In this document: positions 32,893 to 45,689 of the stretch, piece after piece | How positions within the stretch are numbered: the stretch's first letter is position 1 | Layout: each line of letters opens with the position of its first letter | Source of the DNA: Isoperla grammatica | Lineage: Eukaryota; Arthropoda; Insecta; Plecoptera; Perlodidae | Direction of reading: 5' to 3' | Length of the DNA stretch: 64,000 nucleotides | Assembly (NCBI GenBank): GCA_945910005.1 | Contig: OX246738.1 | Coordinates: 29,326,197-29,390,196 of the forward strand | Program-made: the position numbers and the translations under genes | The notes under the pieces: model-generated | What the model saw: only the letters and a program-made list of their open reading frames with translations | What the model was told of the DNA's origin: nothing | Databases searched by the model: none

Positions 32893-34690
32893 AAAATAAG
32901 TATCCGGAATAGTAAGTAAGAACTGTAAATGGAATTATAGCTATTTTAATAATGGAATTCACTATTCCATTACAAAGCAGCCCTACCTATCATTATGAAT
33001 ACTTTTCAAGATCATACTATGGATTTAATGTCAAAACAAAACTGTTGGACTTGGGGATGGTCATTTATGTCAGTGCATTTTGTAATACTGTATTCTTGTC
33101 CTGACGTTTTGTAAGTGAAGCCCAGGTGACTTACCATGTTAACTTGTTATTAGAAAAGCTTCTGGTAGCAAAAACACAAAAATTTTGTTGAATTTTGAGC
33201 CGAAATAGTAATAAAAAGCTCGAAGCACGAAGAATTTAGGCGTCAACTATTTACAAACTAGTTCACAGATTGTTTCCACAGAAACATGAAATTTACCCTT
33301 TTTGTTGTCTTGTTGGTTCCAAAGAACTTATCGTTTGTTGTTGAATAGTGATCTAGAAGGCATGAAAGTATGCAAGATTGCGAAATAATAATTTAGGATA
33401 AAAAATAAAAAATGTTGTAGACATTTAAATATTACTTGAAGATCCATATGTGTATTTGTATTTTAATTAATACAATATTTTGTTGTTTTAACTGATTTAT
33501 TCAGGATACAACCATACCATCCACATTCCACATCATGCAAGTGCTTTAGAAAAAACACACAGCAGCGAAATGTGGCAATAATAATAATAATGATTACTTG
33601 ACAATGTAGGCTCCAATCCAACAATCAATAATCAAAACTACGTTAGGGAAAGAAAACATTTCAATTTATTGTTTATTTTTTATATATTTTACAATACTAG
33701 GTTTGAACCCCATAACCCCCCCCCCCCCCCCCCCTCCCCCCTATTTACGCCACGGCCACTAACAGAGAGTGTACATTACGATTTACGACATCGAAAACCA
33801 AGAAGGGTGACCAGCTGATAATTTTGGTTAGGAAAATACCTAACCAGATATTGAATCTGAGTGGGAGTATTGTTTTGTATTGAGTATTGAGTTGTAAATA
33901 TTGAGTGGAGTAGATAACAATTAACACACTAACTGGCGTGCCCAAAGCTGAATTACCGTTTAGTGTGTAAGTAGCAGGTTATCATTAGTGGGTAGTGGAT
34001 AGTGGGCGAAAATCAAGTTGGAATACACCCTCAGTAGCAGTGGCCTAGTAGCACGCTTTATTCGACTTTATTTATAAGAATGTCGTGGTAATTTTTAAAC
34101 AGATGGATGTAGCTGTGTCTTATTTAACATCATTGTTTAGAAAGAGTTAGAAAGTCATGTAAAGAACGGCGTTTGATTGGAAGAATTGAAAATACTCAAT
34201 ATTCCCCGCGCCCCCCCCTCCTCCTCCCCCCAAATTGATGTAAATTATTTCAAAAAACAATTTTGTGTACGGATTATATGAAACAGAAAAATCTAAGTAA
34301 ATAGTTTATTTTCATAAAATATGGAATCAAACTGCTACACAAAACCCAATGGGAATTTCACACTTACAGGACTGCCGGCGAATGAATGCCGTTTCTGAAG
34401 ACAATTAGTATCCGTCCAAGTTTCCATCCAAAGTATCCATATAACTTCATGTAAATTCGATAATGGTGATAGAGGTTTATGTTTTTATATTTAAATCATG
34501 TATTTTATGTAGGAGTATCATTTAGTATCATCAGCAGTATCATCAACGAAAGCTAAATGTCATACAATTACTACTAAAAAAAAAGAATAATTACGATATT
34601 AATGTAACATAATATAAAATTGTGAATGTTATGATGAGCATTATAAGCAATCATGACTATTCCGACTTGAAATAGCAAGTAAAAAAAGTT
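32893..34690. other. Non-coding region before the tRNA
   Basis: AT-rich, with a C18-type run at 33717 and the candidate tubulin exon 1 at 33135. No other gene was recognised. Confidence 0.55.
33135..33137 (-). other. Candidate alpha-tubulin exon 1 (initiator ATG before donor)
   Basis: On the minus strand GTTAACATG is followed directly by GTAAGT, a perfect donor. Many animal alpha-tubulin genes have an intron straight after the start codon, and exon 2 here begins with AGG (Arg2) behind a CTGACAG acceptor. Joining gives MREC. The implied intron is about 4.7 kb. I found no better minus-strand ATG|GTRAG between 28.5 and 34 kb, but such a short match has a real chance rate. Confidence 0.3.
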
Positions 34691-34763
34691 CGCCCGAACA
34701 GGGACTTGAACCCTGGACCCTTAGGTTAAAAGCCTAATGCTCTACCGACTGAGCTATCCGGGC
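34691..34763 (-). tRNA. tRNA-Lys: tRNA-Lys(UUU)
   Basis: The reverse complement gives a complete 73-nt cloverleaf: acceptor GCCCGGA pairing with TTCGGGC, A box TAGCTCAGTCGG, anticodon loop CTTTTAA (anticodon TTT at 34730-34728), B box GGTTCAAGTCC and discriminator G. No CCA is encoded, as expected in a eukaryote. The 3' flank on the coding strand has a run of seven T (34687-34681), a pol III terminator. Apart from the anticodon stem it is nearly identical to the animal tRNA-Lys(UUU) consensus, so it is probably functional. Confidence 0.96.
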
Positions 34764-37496
34764 TCTTGGCATTCAAGGGTAATATAATACTATATGACAA
34801 AAACCAAATTGCGTGAGGCATTGAACACCTGTTATTGGTATTTGTACTATTCTAATTCTACTTATACAAAACAACTATACATTAAAAATGTTCTACACAA
34901 GCTCACATAAATTAAAAGGCTGCAAGATCAAGGTATTATTGCAGAAATGCCTGTTGCGTGGCTACTTTTCGCCTCGGTGAGCGTTGGTGAGCCGCCGAGC
35001 CAGGCCCGCGTTCGGTGTCAGTACAAACATTCACCAACAGGTAGCGCGCGCTGGTGACCGTGCACTAACCACCGCATCGTCGATACGCATCGTCTGCTAA
35101 CATCTTTGGCCGTGGCGTATCATCTAGGCGGCAGAATTACGTTGTATTTACGCGGTTCATTTGAAGTTTACTACAACAACTGGACCTCGGGCACAGTACA
35201 AAATGTATACAATACTGACCGTATTGTATATTTGTATGGACGCTCATATGTGTTATCACTGGTATTGACCATACCAGCGTTGAGAGAGGAGAGTAGAGAT
35301 AAACCACACAACAGGATATTATTATTTTTGTCCAAGAACCATTTTGTCATATTTAGCAGCCTTTTCTGCTGCTCCAACTTAAAAACTCCTCACATTTCAC
35401 TGTTATTCTTGACCAATTTATCACCATTATTCATTCATTAGGCCAACCAACAGCAAATTTGTAATTAATAACAATAATAGGAATATGCCGTTACAACTTA
35501 CTGGCAGGGGGGTGGGGGGGGGGGGGGGGGGGGGGGGGAGGGAGGAGCTCCTTATTCCGTCTAATCTTATTACTGGCTATTAAACACTTTTGGTATAATA
35601 GCTGCGCAAAATAGCGGGTTTTGATCATATTTGAAGAACGCCACAAAACATTGAAAAAGTTAAAACTACGTTTAATTTGGTTTCGTAAGAACTCAATACT
35701 GTATGAAAAATATTTGTTAGTTTATAGTAATTATTATTGTGATTGTGATTCTACTTGTGAATTAATTAAACGTAACATCGGTAATAATATACTAAAAACT
35801 AACAACAGTTGTGTGTGTGTGTAGTATTGTAGAATGTAGTAGAGTGATCAAAGGGCTATATTATTCCATACTGATTTATACTCGACGCCAATGATTCAAT
35901 AGTAGGCATGATAATAGTCCAGTATTTCTAGACCATACTGTCGGTAGTGGTTGTTGAAAAGAGGAGATATAATTACGATTTTAAAATGTATGTTTTTGTA
36001 ATAATACCGTAAATAATAATGCTAACAAGTCTAGAAAACGACCGTGGTTGGGAAGAAACCCACCACAGATAATATTATACGTTTGTATCGCGATGAGTGG
36101 GACTGCATGGTCAAGACTACAGCAACCGCAACCAATCACAATCAGTCTACAACGCTAAGATCGTGAAAAAAATACTTATTTATTATATCTTTATGGATCA
36201 CCAGATATTTTGCAGGGCAAATTGGATTTCTGTTGTCACATTTGATACGCCTACTCAAATATCTATAGTCTTTCATGAAAATCCTTATTCTTTTAACATT
36301 ATTGTTTATAACAGGGGTTTTCGTTAATCTGGGTAGTATCCAGTCTAAAAAATTAGCTAGGTTTAACAAGATTATGCTATATAGCTCTAGTAAATCCAGG
36401 GAATATAAATATACCCAACCAGACCAGATGAAACTTACCCTGAGATTCTATGACATATATTTAGAGTTATGGACAAATCGAGGGAAATATCGCTCGCACA
36501 GTTTTCTCGCATTTGATTAGTTCTTACCGACGATGTAATTTTGGCCACGAAGGAGTATGAATACTAAAGCATATTGAAGAGCAGCGGAAAGTGATAAAGG
36601 ATAACGCGGTACGAATACCTGCAACAGGTTATTCGGGAAATGAAGATACATACGTTATATAAATATGAAAATAGTTTCAGAAAAGAGGAAAATATACACA
36701 TAATTTGGGAACAGATTCCTCCAACAACTTATAAACATAATTCATGTTTCAAGTCAATCCATGGGTAAGGAATATAGTTACTCTATTTCAAGATGTGTAT
36801 GTCTCATGTCTACCTAAATCAATAAGTTAAAAAATTTAAAATTAAATAAGCAAAAATAAATAAATAAATACACAAATAAAGAAACACAGAAAATTATAAA
36901 AATTATATATATATTACACATATATTTTATATTTGTGTAATATTTATTTATTTAGATATATATATATATAAGTAAATCATATTCATAAATATACAATTAT
37001 GTTCTGAATCATATTTTATTTCACGACATCCAGAATCTAACCGAATTATAAAAACAAAACATCTGGGAAACAATTCCAACAGTTTCAGAACCGAAATAAA
37101 AACGGTATGTAAACATTCCACCACGATCAAAGCAAGAATATAAGGTTTTGCCATCCACCTTCCATAACCCTCACCGCAAATCGCCTCCCTGTGCCCTGAA
37201 GCGCAATTCGATGCGTACATAATAGATTCTTGAATCCCTCCTTTGCATTTTACCAGTTTCGCATCGTGGGGAGAAACCCAGTATAACCCAACCACGCTAA
37301 AGCCTGGACAATGCGGATCTTGGTTTTTTGTGACGCGCTCATATTTGTATTCTCATGTGGCACAAAAAGTTTATAGTGAATACCCACGTCCCCACAAACT
37401 GGAACTGCCGCATGTATTTTGATCATCTACTTTTATCAAAACAAAACAAAACATAACAAATCGTATTGTCCTTTTTTGTTAATCAGTAAGACTGAC
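34764..37496. other. Gene-poor region after the tRNA
   Basis: A CpG-dense patch at about 34970-35100 (GCCGCCGAGCCAGGCCCG) could be a small promoter or repeat relic. A long G tract is at 35506-35538. Short frames have no recognisable motifs. Confidence 0.5.
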
Positions 37497-38751
<1,255 letters not shown>

Positions 38752-39810
38752 AAGACAAAATTTCTACTATCGCCCTCTTCTCAATCAAATAATATAATCA
38801 ATGGCTGAAGTAGTTATTGAAAAAACATTGATTAAACTTCTCCGTAATTCCTTTCACAAAATGCTGAGATGCTTTTTCTCGATACTGAGTCATCATTTTT
38901 CTCGCTGCGAATATAAAACGTAGAGCTGAAAGCTTGACGCTATAGACAACTGGGTCAGGAATCTACATGAATGTTTGCTAGGATGTGATTCAACTTTTAA
39001 TAAATACATTATAAAAACGTATTATTTAACAATTTCCCGTCATAACAAACTCTAGGATTCAGGTTTGCAATCAGCCGGTTTGTTTTCTAGTTTACTGATT
39101 GATTGATTGAGCAATACTCTTGTGGGAACAAGTATCGCTCGTCTGGAGATGTTATCTTCGTCAGAACAGCCGGATACCCCCCCCCCTCCCCTCCCTCCTC
39201 TCCCCCTCTCACGCCAATGTCACCATCTACACCAACATTCGGTTTTGAACGCGCTGCTTCAAACTCAAAATTCCTTTTCCCTCGGGCAGTTTTACGCGAT
39301 GCTCATATTATCGTGTATATTATAATGTCGCTATTTTTCCCGCACTTTTATATTTTTGGCAAAATTATGGTGACGTCAGAACTCAGCATAGCTGTTGTTG
39401 TGCTGAGTTGCCTTGGTCACGCTGCTGGCAGTTTCTTTCGCGGGTCGAAAGTCGTAATGCACTCGTTTGCGTTTCAGCTACTCAATGCTTTACAATTTTA
39501 TTTTTGGGCGAAAAATTATTAATTGTTGATACAATGGGAAAACAAGATAATGGTGGATAAAAACATTTCACTCACAACACAATGCCAGAATAGAAAGGAT
39601 CGCCGTTAGCTTACCACAAGAAAAACTATAATTGAAGTTTTTCAGAATGTATCTAGGACTTTAGGGCCAGTTTCACCAAACTTTAATCCCGTGATTTTCT
39701 GTTAGTTGGAGATCATAAATGGCGCATGGTAGAAGCCACCTTAGATTTTGTTTGTAATGTTTGTTGAAACCACGTTAAACAGTAGCAGTCTATTCATTCT
39801 ATATAAATTA
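38752..39810. other. Non-coding region after the microsatellite
   Basis: A 139-codon frame at 39103 (Pro/Ser-rich start, hydrophobic end) matches no family I know and has no splice support. A weak inverted repeat (CAGTTTCACCAAACTTT) starts near 39664. Confidence 0.45.
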
Positions 39811-40565
39811 CTAGGAAAACGCTCTGTTTGACGCGTTGATAAGCGAGCGCGTCAATATCTACGAACTTTCTGGCGAAAAGATTTCAATGCTAATACAAAC
39901 AACAATTAACAACAATTCAAGAATGCGCATTGCAAAAATGTTTCTAATTTCCATAGCTATTATACTTCCCGACATTGTTGGATGCAGTGCAATGTGCGTT
40001 GCTAAGAATTTTCGCTGTCATGTTTTCGCCGCGGTCCGCCACCGTTACTAACAGTTATTGACAGCAATAGAAATGTAATTTCTGCCTCTTATACGTATCG
40101 GATCGCGTTTACGTTAGTATTTTCGTAACCGGACAAAAATTTACTATAACATAGCCACCTCACATTTTGCCGTAACTGTGTTTCAAAAATATATTTTCGA
40201 GTAACTTTTGTGTAACTTTGCCAATATTTATCAGATCGCCATTACATTAACATATTCGTAACCGGAAAAATCTGTAAAAAAATCTGGCTATCTCACATTT
40301 TGCCGCCATTTTGTTTCAGAAAAATATTTTGCAGTAACTATGGTGTAACTTTGTAACTTTTCGAACAATTTTGCCTCAAAACTATACACCTTCAATCCAC
40401 ATCGAGGCTTGTGGATGGTCCAAATTTCAAGTTGATCGGACTTTCCGTTCGACCGCTATCGACAGACATAAAAAAACAAAAAAACAAAAAACAAAAAAAA
40501 AACAACAAAAAAACAGAACGAAGTGCCATAAGAGTCAAGTGGAAACGCTCGCTTCGCTCGCTTAA
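39811..40565 (-). mobile_element. Interspersed element X, copy 2
   Basis: The inverted counterpart of the copy at 11639, from CTAGGAAAACGCTC at 39811 to the GAGCGAAGCGAGC end at 40565. It contains a 71-codon open frame (39836-40051, no ATG at the first codon) differing at few residues from that in copy 3. Poly(A) near 40470 corresponds to the poly(T) of copy 1. Confidence 0.85.
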
Positions 40566-40964
40566 TTATGATAATGCAAGTCCATAAAATGAACTATTAC
40601 CTACTATAGAGTATTTATTTACTCATATACGAGACAGTAGGCAGAAGCAAGGGAACGGTGTTTCGATTTAATTCTAATTTAAACTTTTCCACTAATCCTC
40701 AATCACAAAGATAACGCTTGGATTCAGTCCCACTTTCAAACTGTGTGAAACTGATCGTTTGTGTATCCGAAGAGTGGAGTAGAGGCAATTTATTCACGAA
40801 TCTATTGTACATTATGCATATTGGCGTCGTCAAATTTGATATAAATATATAAATACAAATACACTCATACAAACAAACACAAAACAACACGCACAATATT
40901 CAGATGTAATAATGAGATACGCGGAAAGAAAAAGAAATGTGTAGTAGTGAGTAGAATTCATTAA

Positions 40965-41033
40965 GGTAACAGTCGATAGAGAAATTTTACCCCAAAGTTT
41001 TTCCCCAAAGGGGAAACTTCTTTATCGACTCTG
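40965..41033. repeat. Imperfect stem-loop
   Basis: CAGTCGATAGAGAAATTTTA against the right arm AAACTTCTTTATCGACTCTG, closing on CCCCAAAG...AAAGGGG. Arms are about 24 nt. Function unknown. Confidence 0.5.
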
Positions 41034-41409
41034 ATATCAGTATGACACGACTTTACACAAGACTAGAATATAGATAACAAATTCACTGTGACTAGGAGGT
41101 ACATGCACTCTGAGGTGGAACTTGAAGGTGACCTGCACAAAATTGACAAAATAATAGAACCCCTTCCCTCATATATCGAAGTAAGACTCAAAAGCCATCC
41201 TGTGCCCCCCCCCCCCCGCCTTCCCCGGAAACCCTCATCATGTCAACAGTCCCCGACTTGCTTGGCGCCCCAGTAACGTGGGTTGAGTGTCGCCATGATG
41301 ATAATGCTTTCCTGGAAGATGGAAATATTTCCTAGCCTGATGGAGATGGTTTGTTTAAGATAATCAGATTCTGTTTGGTTCCCCTTTAGGTCTATTGGCA
41401 TTTAGGCAG

Positions 41410-41972
41410 GTCTACACCAGAGATTAGCAAACTACGGCCCGCGGGACGGATGTGCATGGTCCTCAAAGCGTTTTCGAATCCCATTCTAAATCATTCCCAT
41501 TTATTACTCAATTTTGAATTACGGCAATAATTAACTAGCATTGCGAAAATATTATTAATGAGACAAATATACTCTGCCTTTAAAGTAACCGTGCACTCAT
41601 GCGGTTGGGACGCAAGTGGGTTGGAATGTCTCCTAATCATTGTCATAACAAATGGGTTTTATTTTCTTCATCTGTCAACCCTCTTCGTCTTGAATATCAA
41701 GATTCCAAGAATATAGAGACGTAAAGCAACTCTCAATTATATAAGTACTAACAATTCGAAGAACTTCAATCGACACTTGGCTCACTGAGAGAGCAGTATC
41801 AGTATAGTAATAGTTGAAAGAACGAGTATGATTATCTACCGGTGAGTTTGGTGGAGCGGGGTTGGAGTAGGGGGGATGATCAGAGTTTTTTTTTTTTAGT
41901 GGTCCGGCCCAAAAATTGTATGTATAACCAATGGCCCTTGGCTCAAAACGTTTGCACACCTCTGGTGTAGAC
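41410..41972. mobile_element. hAT-like non-autonomous element
   Basis: GTCTACACCAGAGATTAGCA at the left mirrors GTTTGCACACCTCTGGTG then TAGAC at the right. Inside lie CAAACTACGGCCCGCGGG and GGTCCGGCCC, words typical of hAT ends (CAG...CAAACT.GGCCCGCGG). No transposase. Target duplication not resolved. Confidence 0.6.
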
Positions 41973-42132
41973 AGACAATTTGTAGCGATTGAAATTCCAA
42001 TCGCTTATGTTTATTTATTTATTTATTGCCCTCCCTTCTTTGTAAATCAGTTTTTAAACTGAATATAGAATGATTAAATAAATATATAAGTAAATAAACA
42101 AAGAAATACATAAATATAGCTAAGGTACCCAG

Positions 42133-42267
42133 TACCCGGTTTTCCAATAGGTTAACGGGTCATTAAAGGGGCTGCTATTGACGGGCGTCTGTAACCCAAC
42201 AAACCCTATGCAGATAACGGACCGTCAGCTAACGGCCCCGTTAATGACTGATTGAAAAACCGTGCCT
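42133..42267. mobile_element. Short MITE
   Basis: ACCCGGTTTTCCAATAGG with TTAACGGGTCATTAA mirrors the right arm CCCCGTTAATGACTGATTG, AAAAACCGTGCC. About 135 bp with 35-40-bp arms. Confidence 0.6.
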
Positions 42268-43492
42268 GAATAGAAACTAATGATATTATTCTTTCTTTCC
42301 AAAGTTATTTTATTTTTATCGTTTGTATTTCGCATATAATACAACTATAATAATATTAATTTAATCGCGTTTTTTAAATATTGTTTAATAAATTATGTTA
42401 AATTAATGAATTATTTGTTACTTATTTCTTAATATCTACGATTTGTTATTTTTTTATTTTCTGTAATAAATATTTAATACAGTTACATTAGATTTCCTAG
42501 CTGTGTATGTTTTACATAAATATAATATAATACGAATTAACCTGTTTGTGTGCGTTATAGTCGGCTATAGGTGAAAACTGTTTATTATCATATTATGAAC
42601 AAAATGTATCGATATTTGATTTTGTGTCCTAAAACGAACTCTAGAAACTTTGCACTAAGCACAAATTGAAAGAACTAACCAGAAAATACTCAATTCTACA
42701 CATAGATACACAAAACATACAAAATATGGCGATTACTAAAATACGTGTGTAAACGTTTGCGTCCTGTAAAGTGAGAAACTATGACATATAGCCTCCAAAA
42801 ATATCACCGATATCTTTATAAAACCACGCAAATAATCATGTTACCTGCAATGCTTCACCACCATTATATTATTTTGTACCGCGTTAGGTCTTAGGACTAT
42901 TCATATCTCCTATAATAGTATTGTCTTTACTCATGATCAAAGTTTTATATTATGTATTACTATTTCATTTGTCATGTGTATTATTACTTATAACTTGCGT
43001 GTAGTTAAAAATATAGGTATTGTATGATGTACCTATATTTTTAACTATTCGCCTTTAAATCGAGATGTAGGCGCGCCACCGTCACGACCATCATGGCCGT
43101 CCGAGCCGGGATAAACAACGCACGGCTAGCCTGTGTTCCATATGTTTCTGGCAGTAGGTTAGTGAGTGACAGGGTGATGGTGTCTGTGATACACATTTAT
43201 CACATAAACGCGTTTGTTGGGAACATACAGCGACCATTTGTCAAAGCAAATAGGATTTTAAACGGTTATCGTTTAATTTTACAGTAGTAATATTAAGTAA
43301 ACGGGTACTATGTAGGCAAGCATCCCTTCAGACATCATAATTACATGCAAAAACCACATCTGATAAACGTGAATATTAACTGCACAGATGTGAGCAACGA
43401 GGTTAACGCTACTTGCTCATATAAAGCAGGTTCGAGGAAGTGTAAACATGACTATAAGTAAGGCAAAGAGGGCTCCCGTTCATATTTCGGAT
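42268..43492. other. AT-rich non-coding region
   Basis: Holds the 43002 hairpin and a GC-richer spot at 43070-43150 with an ATG in good context (43093). No convincing gene. Confidence 0.5.
43002..43047. repeat. Perfect 18-bp inverted repeat, 10-nt loop
   Basis: TAGTTAAAAATATAGGTA (43002-43019) pairs fully with 43030-43047 around TTGTATGATG. AT-rich, no T run like a bacterial terminator. It may be a small foldback; no sign of a longer miRNA-type hairpin. Confidence 0.7.
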
Positions 43493-43625
43493 CACAATCC
43501 CTCTTTTATCTCTTCTTCAAATTTCTTTTCATTCATTCCGGCCCTCTTTTCTACCTAAACGCCCACCGAACTTCCACGCCTCCCCCCTCCCCCCAGTACC
43601 TCCCAAGCCCCCAAAACCAGAAATG
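43493..43625 (-). repeat. Interspersed repeat C, copy 1
   Basis: The minus strand has GGGGCTTGGGAGGTAC, GGGCGTTTAGGTAGAAAAG and AGGGCCGGAATGAATG. Copies at 50528-50800 and 52312-52497 share the GGGCCGGCATGAATG end. The repeat resembles a SINE body or a non-LTR 3' end; class unknown. Confidence 0.5.
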
Positions 43626-44393
43626 AGTGTTCTCTACGACATAGGCCTATACTTGCTAAAGCTAAAGGTAATTGCAACGCAGCTGAATCTGACAGGCATA
43701 TGCGTAGGCGCATGCTAATTGTTGGATTCTAAAAATAGGTTTTAAGTTGGTCATTTTGTATCAGTATAGCCTATTATGATTATTGATAACGGTAGTTGAG
43801 GTGTTTTATGTCTCCCACCCCCTTACACCCACATCCCACACGCACGCAATCTACACTTTGAGGTTAATTTTTTTCCCGTATAATGCTGAATTTCAGTATT
43901 GGAGGTTTAAAATAACATTAAGAATTATATTGTGACACATACATTGTCACAATTCTGTTGAACCATCAAGTAAACATAATTTACCGTACGCATATTTAGT
44001 ATTTTTTTATGAAATATATAAATTAAAAAAAAAAAACTCCAATATGTGAGTAGGCCTAAATGTCAATTTATGTTAGGACTACCTATGCACTTTTTTTTAC
44101 ACAGCATCTACGAAATATATTTTAAAACATGATTTATTTAACGGCACAAAATAGAAAACATTGTGTATATTGTTTTTGGACTGAATACCATACCAGCATG
44201 CATTTTGACACCTACGCAACTGCGTAAGCGCCAAACTCATTCGGATTTTAAAACACTTCGTATTGAGAGAATATTTGTTTCGCTCGCCGGTTGCTACATT
44301 GTGGCATAGATCAACAAGGTATTCGCGAAAAAAAGTCTATCGCAGCGCTGCGGTGGCCTTCACGTGAACTACTCATTGCGGTATTGGTGGGCA

Positions 44394-44681
44394 ATGGCGG
44401 CGATTTTCCCATATGTAAACAAGGCACGCTGACTTCTTGATTCAAGTCTCCACGGCAAATTCAATATTTGTAATCGCTATTGCTCCGTTCCTCAATGCAC
44501 CAGTAAAGAGAAAGGTGTATGGTTTTACCTTTTTTCTAAAGACATTACGTTTAGAAAGAGATGGGCACACGTGTTGAAAATCTGGAAACCTGTAACGAAG
44601 TTTATGTATGTGTGTGGCTTGCACTTTACAAACCAAGACTTTATACTGCCCGGTATGCAAGAAGAATTTTTAAACCATTAG
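44394..44681 (+). pseudogene. THAP-type C2CH zinc-finger fragment with in-frame UGA
   Basis: One frame from ATG 44394 reads 12 codons (MAAIFPYVNKAR), a UGA at 44430-44432, then an open stretch to TAG at 44679. The open stretch carries a THAP signature: CSVPQC (Cys at 44481 and 44496), FYLF, RKRW, and VCGLHF with Cys at 44613 and His at 44622. That is C-x4-C-x38-C-x2-H, within the family range. THAP domains bind DNA in host factors and P-element-type transposases. The upstream flank is GC-richer than its surroundings. Either the ATG is unrelated and the THAP exon begins at an acceptor (ATTCAAG before 44447), or the gene is broken, or UGA is read through. No downstream domain was recognised. 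Confidence 0.6.
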
Positions 44682-45175
44682 TAGGTGAGATTAATGAGGA
44701 AATATAGATCCATGGCTTATGCCTAGGCCCTAGCAGAGATGCCAATCCCAAGTCAGAGTAGGCCAAGGCCTATCTAGGCCTAGCTGTCAAAATGGTTGTA
44801 ACGTCCAGGGCTAGGTAGCTAGGCCTAGACCCTAAACCCAATGTCCTAGTTGGCCTAGCTGTCATGAAAGTACGGTAGTCGTAAGCCTATAGGCCTAGAC
44901 CAAGAACGTACCGTATACTTAAACCCTTTTGCCTACCACCAAAAAAAAGACACTTTGCTACCACTAGGCCTAGGCCTACCAAGTATTTTTAACCATTGGT
45001 AAGCTAGATTAATGAGGAAATATAGATACATGGCTTATGCCTAGGCCCTAGCAGAGATGCCAATCCCAAGTCAGAGTAGGCCTAGGCCTATCCAGCTGTC
45101 AAAATGGGTGTAACGTCTAGGGCTAGGTAGCTAGGCCTTGTCCCTAGTCGGCCTAGCTGTCAATGAAAGAAGTCG
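44671..45175 (+). repeat. TAGGCCTA-rich tandem duplication
   Basis: Units at about 44671-44878 and 44991-45175 share GATTAATGAGGAAATATAGA, CATGGCTTATGCCTAGGCCC, TAGCAGAGATGCCAATCCC and GGGCTAGGTAGCTAGGCC. The spacer and flanks are packed with CCTAGGCCTA words, each self-complementary. It follows directly on the THAP fragment. Confidence 0.8.
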
Positions 45176-45485
45176 CTTTGCCTACCTCTAGGCCTACCTA
45201 GACCATTATGACATGCTGGAGCTTAGTGATTATGAGGAGTTTGGTTGTCTATTTACATACTAACAATTTTATTATTGAAAAGGATAGGCCCCAGGCCTAG
45301 ACAATAAATAAGTACAGTTGTAAAGTAAGGCTAGGCCTAGCCTAGGCCCGTGTCAAGGTGACAATACACTAGGCCTAGGACCTAGGTATTTTTGTGGTGT
45401 AGGCCTAGGCAGTGGCACCTGTTGTTAGTAGGCCTAGGCAGTGGCACCTGTTGTTAGTGACTACTGACTTCGTCACGTACTGTAA

Positions 45486-45680
45486 TCATAACTTCCAATT
45501 TGTGAGGTGGTCAATTTTGAGGTTTGTAAGCACAACGCAAATGTCTTTGGTTCTACCATTGATTCTGCAACATATGACGTGATTTGCTTCCAAAACAGCT
45601 TCCCCCTCCTTATACGGCCGTAGGCCGTCATCTACAAACCTAATAACAACTTCCCACTTAACGTTAGGGTTTTCTTCCAT
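45486..45680 (-). CDS. Hypothetical 64-residue reading frame
   Basis: An ATG-started minus-strand frame with mixed, hydrophilic composition (starts MEENPNVKWEVVIRF, contains EANHVICCRINGR). It looks more protein-like than the low-complexity frames around it. I do not recognise it. It could be a first exon or a transposon remnant, since it lies near the THAP fragment but on the other strand. No splice partner was identified. Confidence 0.22.
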   Translation of the reverse strand: MEENPNVKWEVVIRFVDDGLRPYKEGEAVLEANHVICCRINGRTKDICVVLTNLKIDHLTNWKL

Positions 45681-45689
45681 TGCAGACGA

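Noticed and set aside
39103..39522. 139-codon frame with Pro/Ser-rich start
   Set aside because: The first third is poly(C)-derived, with no family motif, splice context or ribosome-start support.
43093..43287. MAVRAGINN frame with good start context and a possible GTTAGT donor
   Set aside because: Slightly GC-rich and tempting as a first exon, but no partner exon or family similarity was found.
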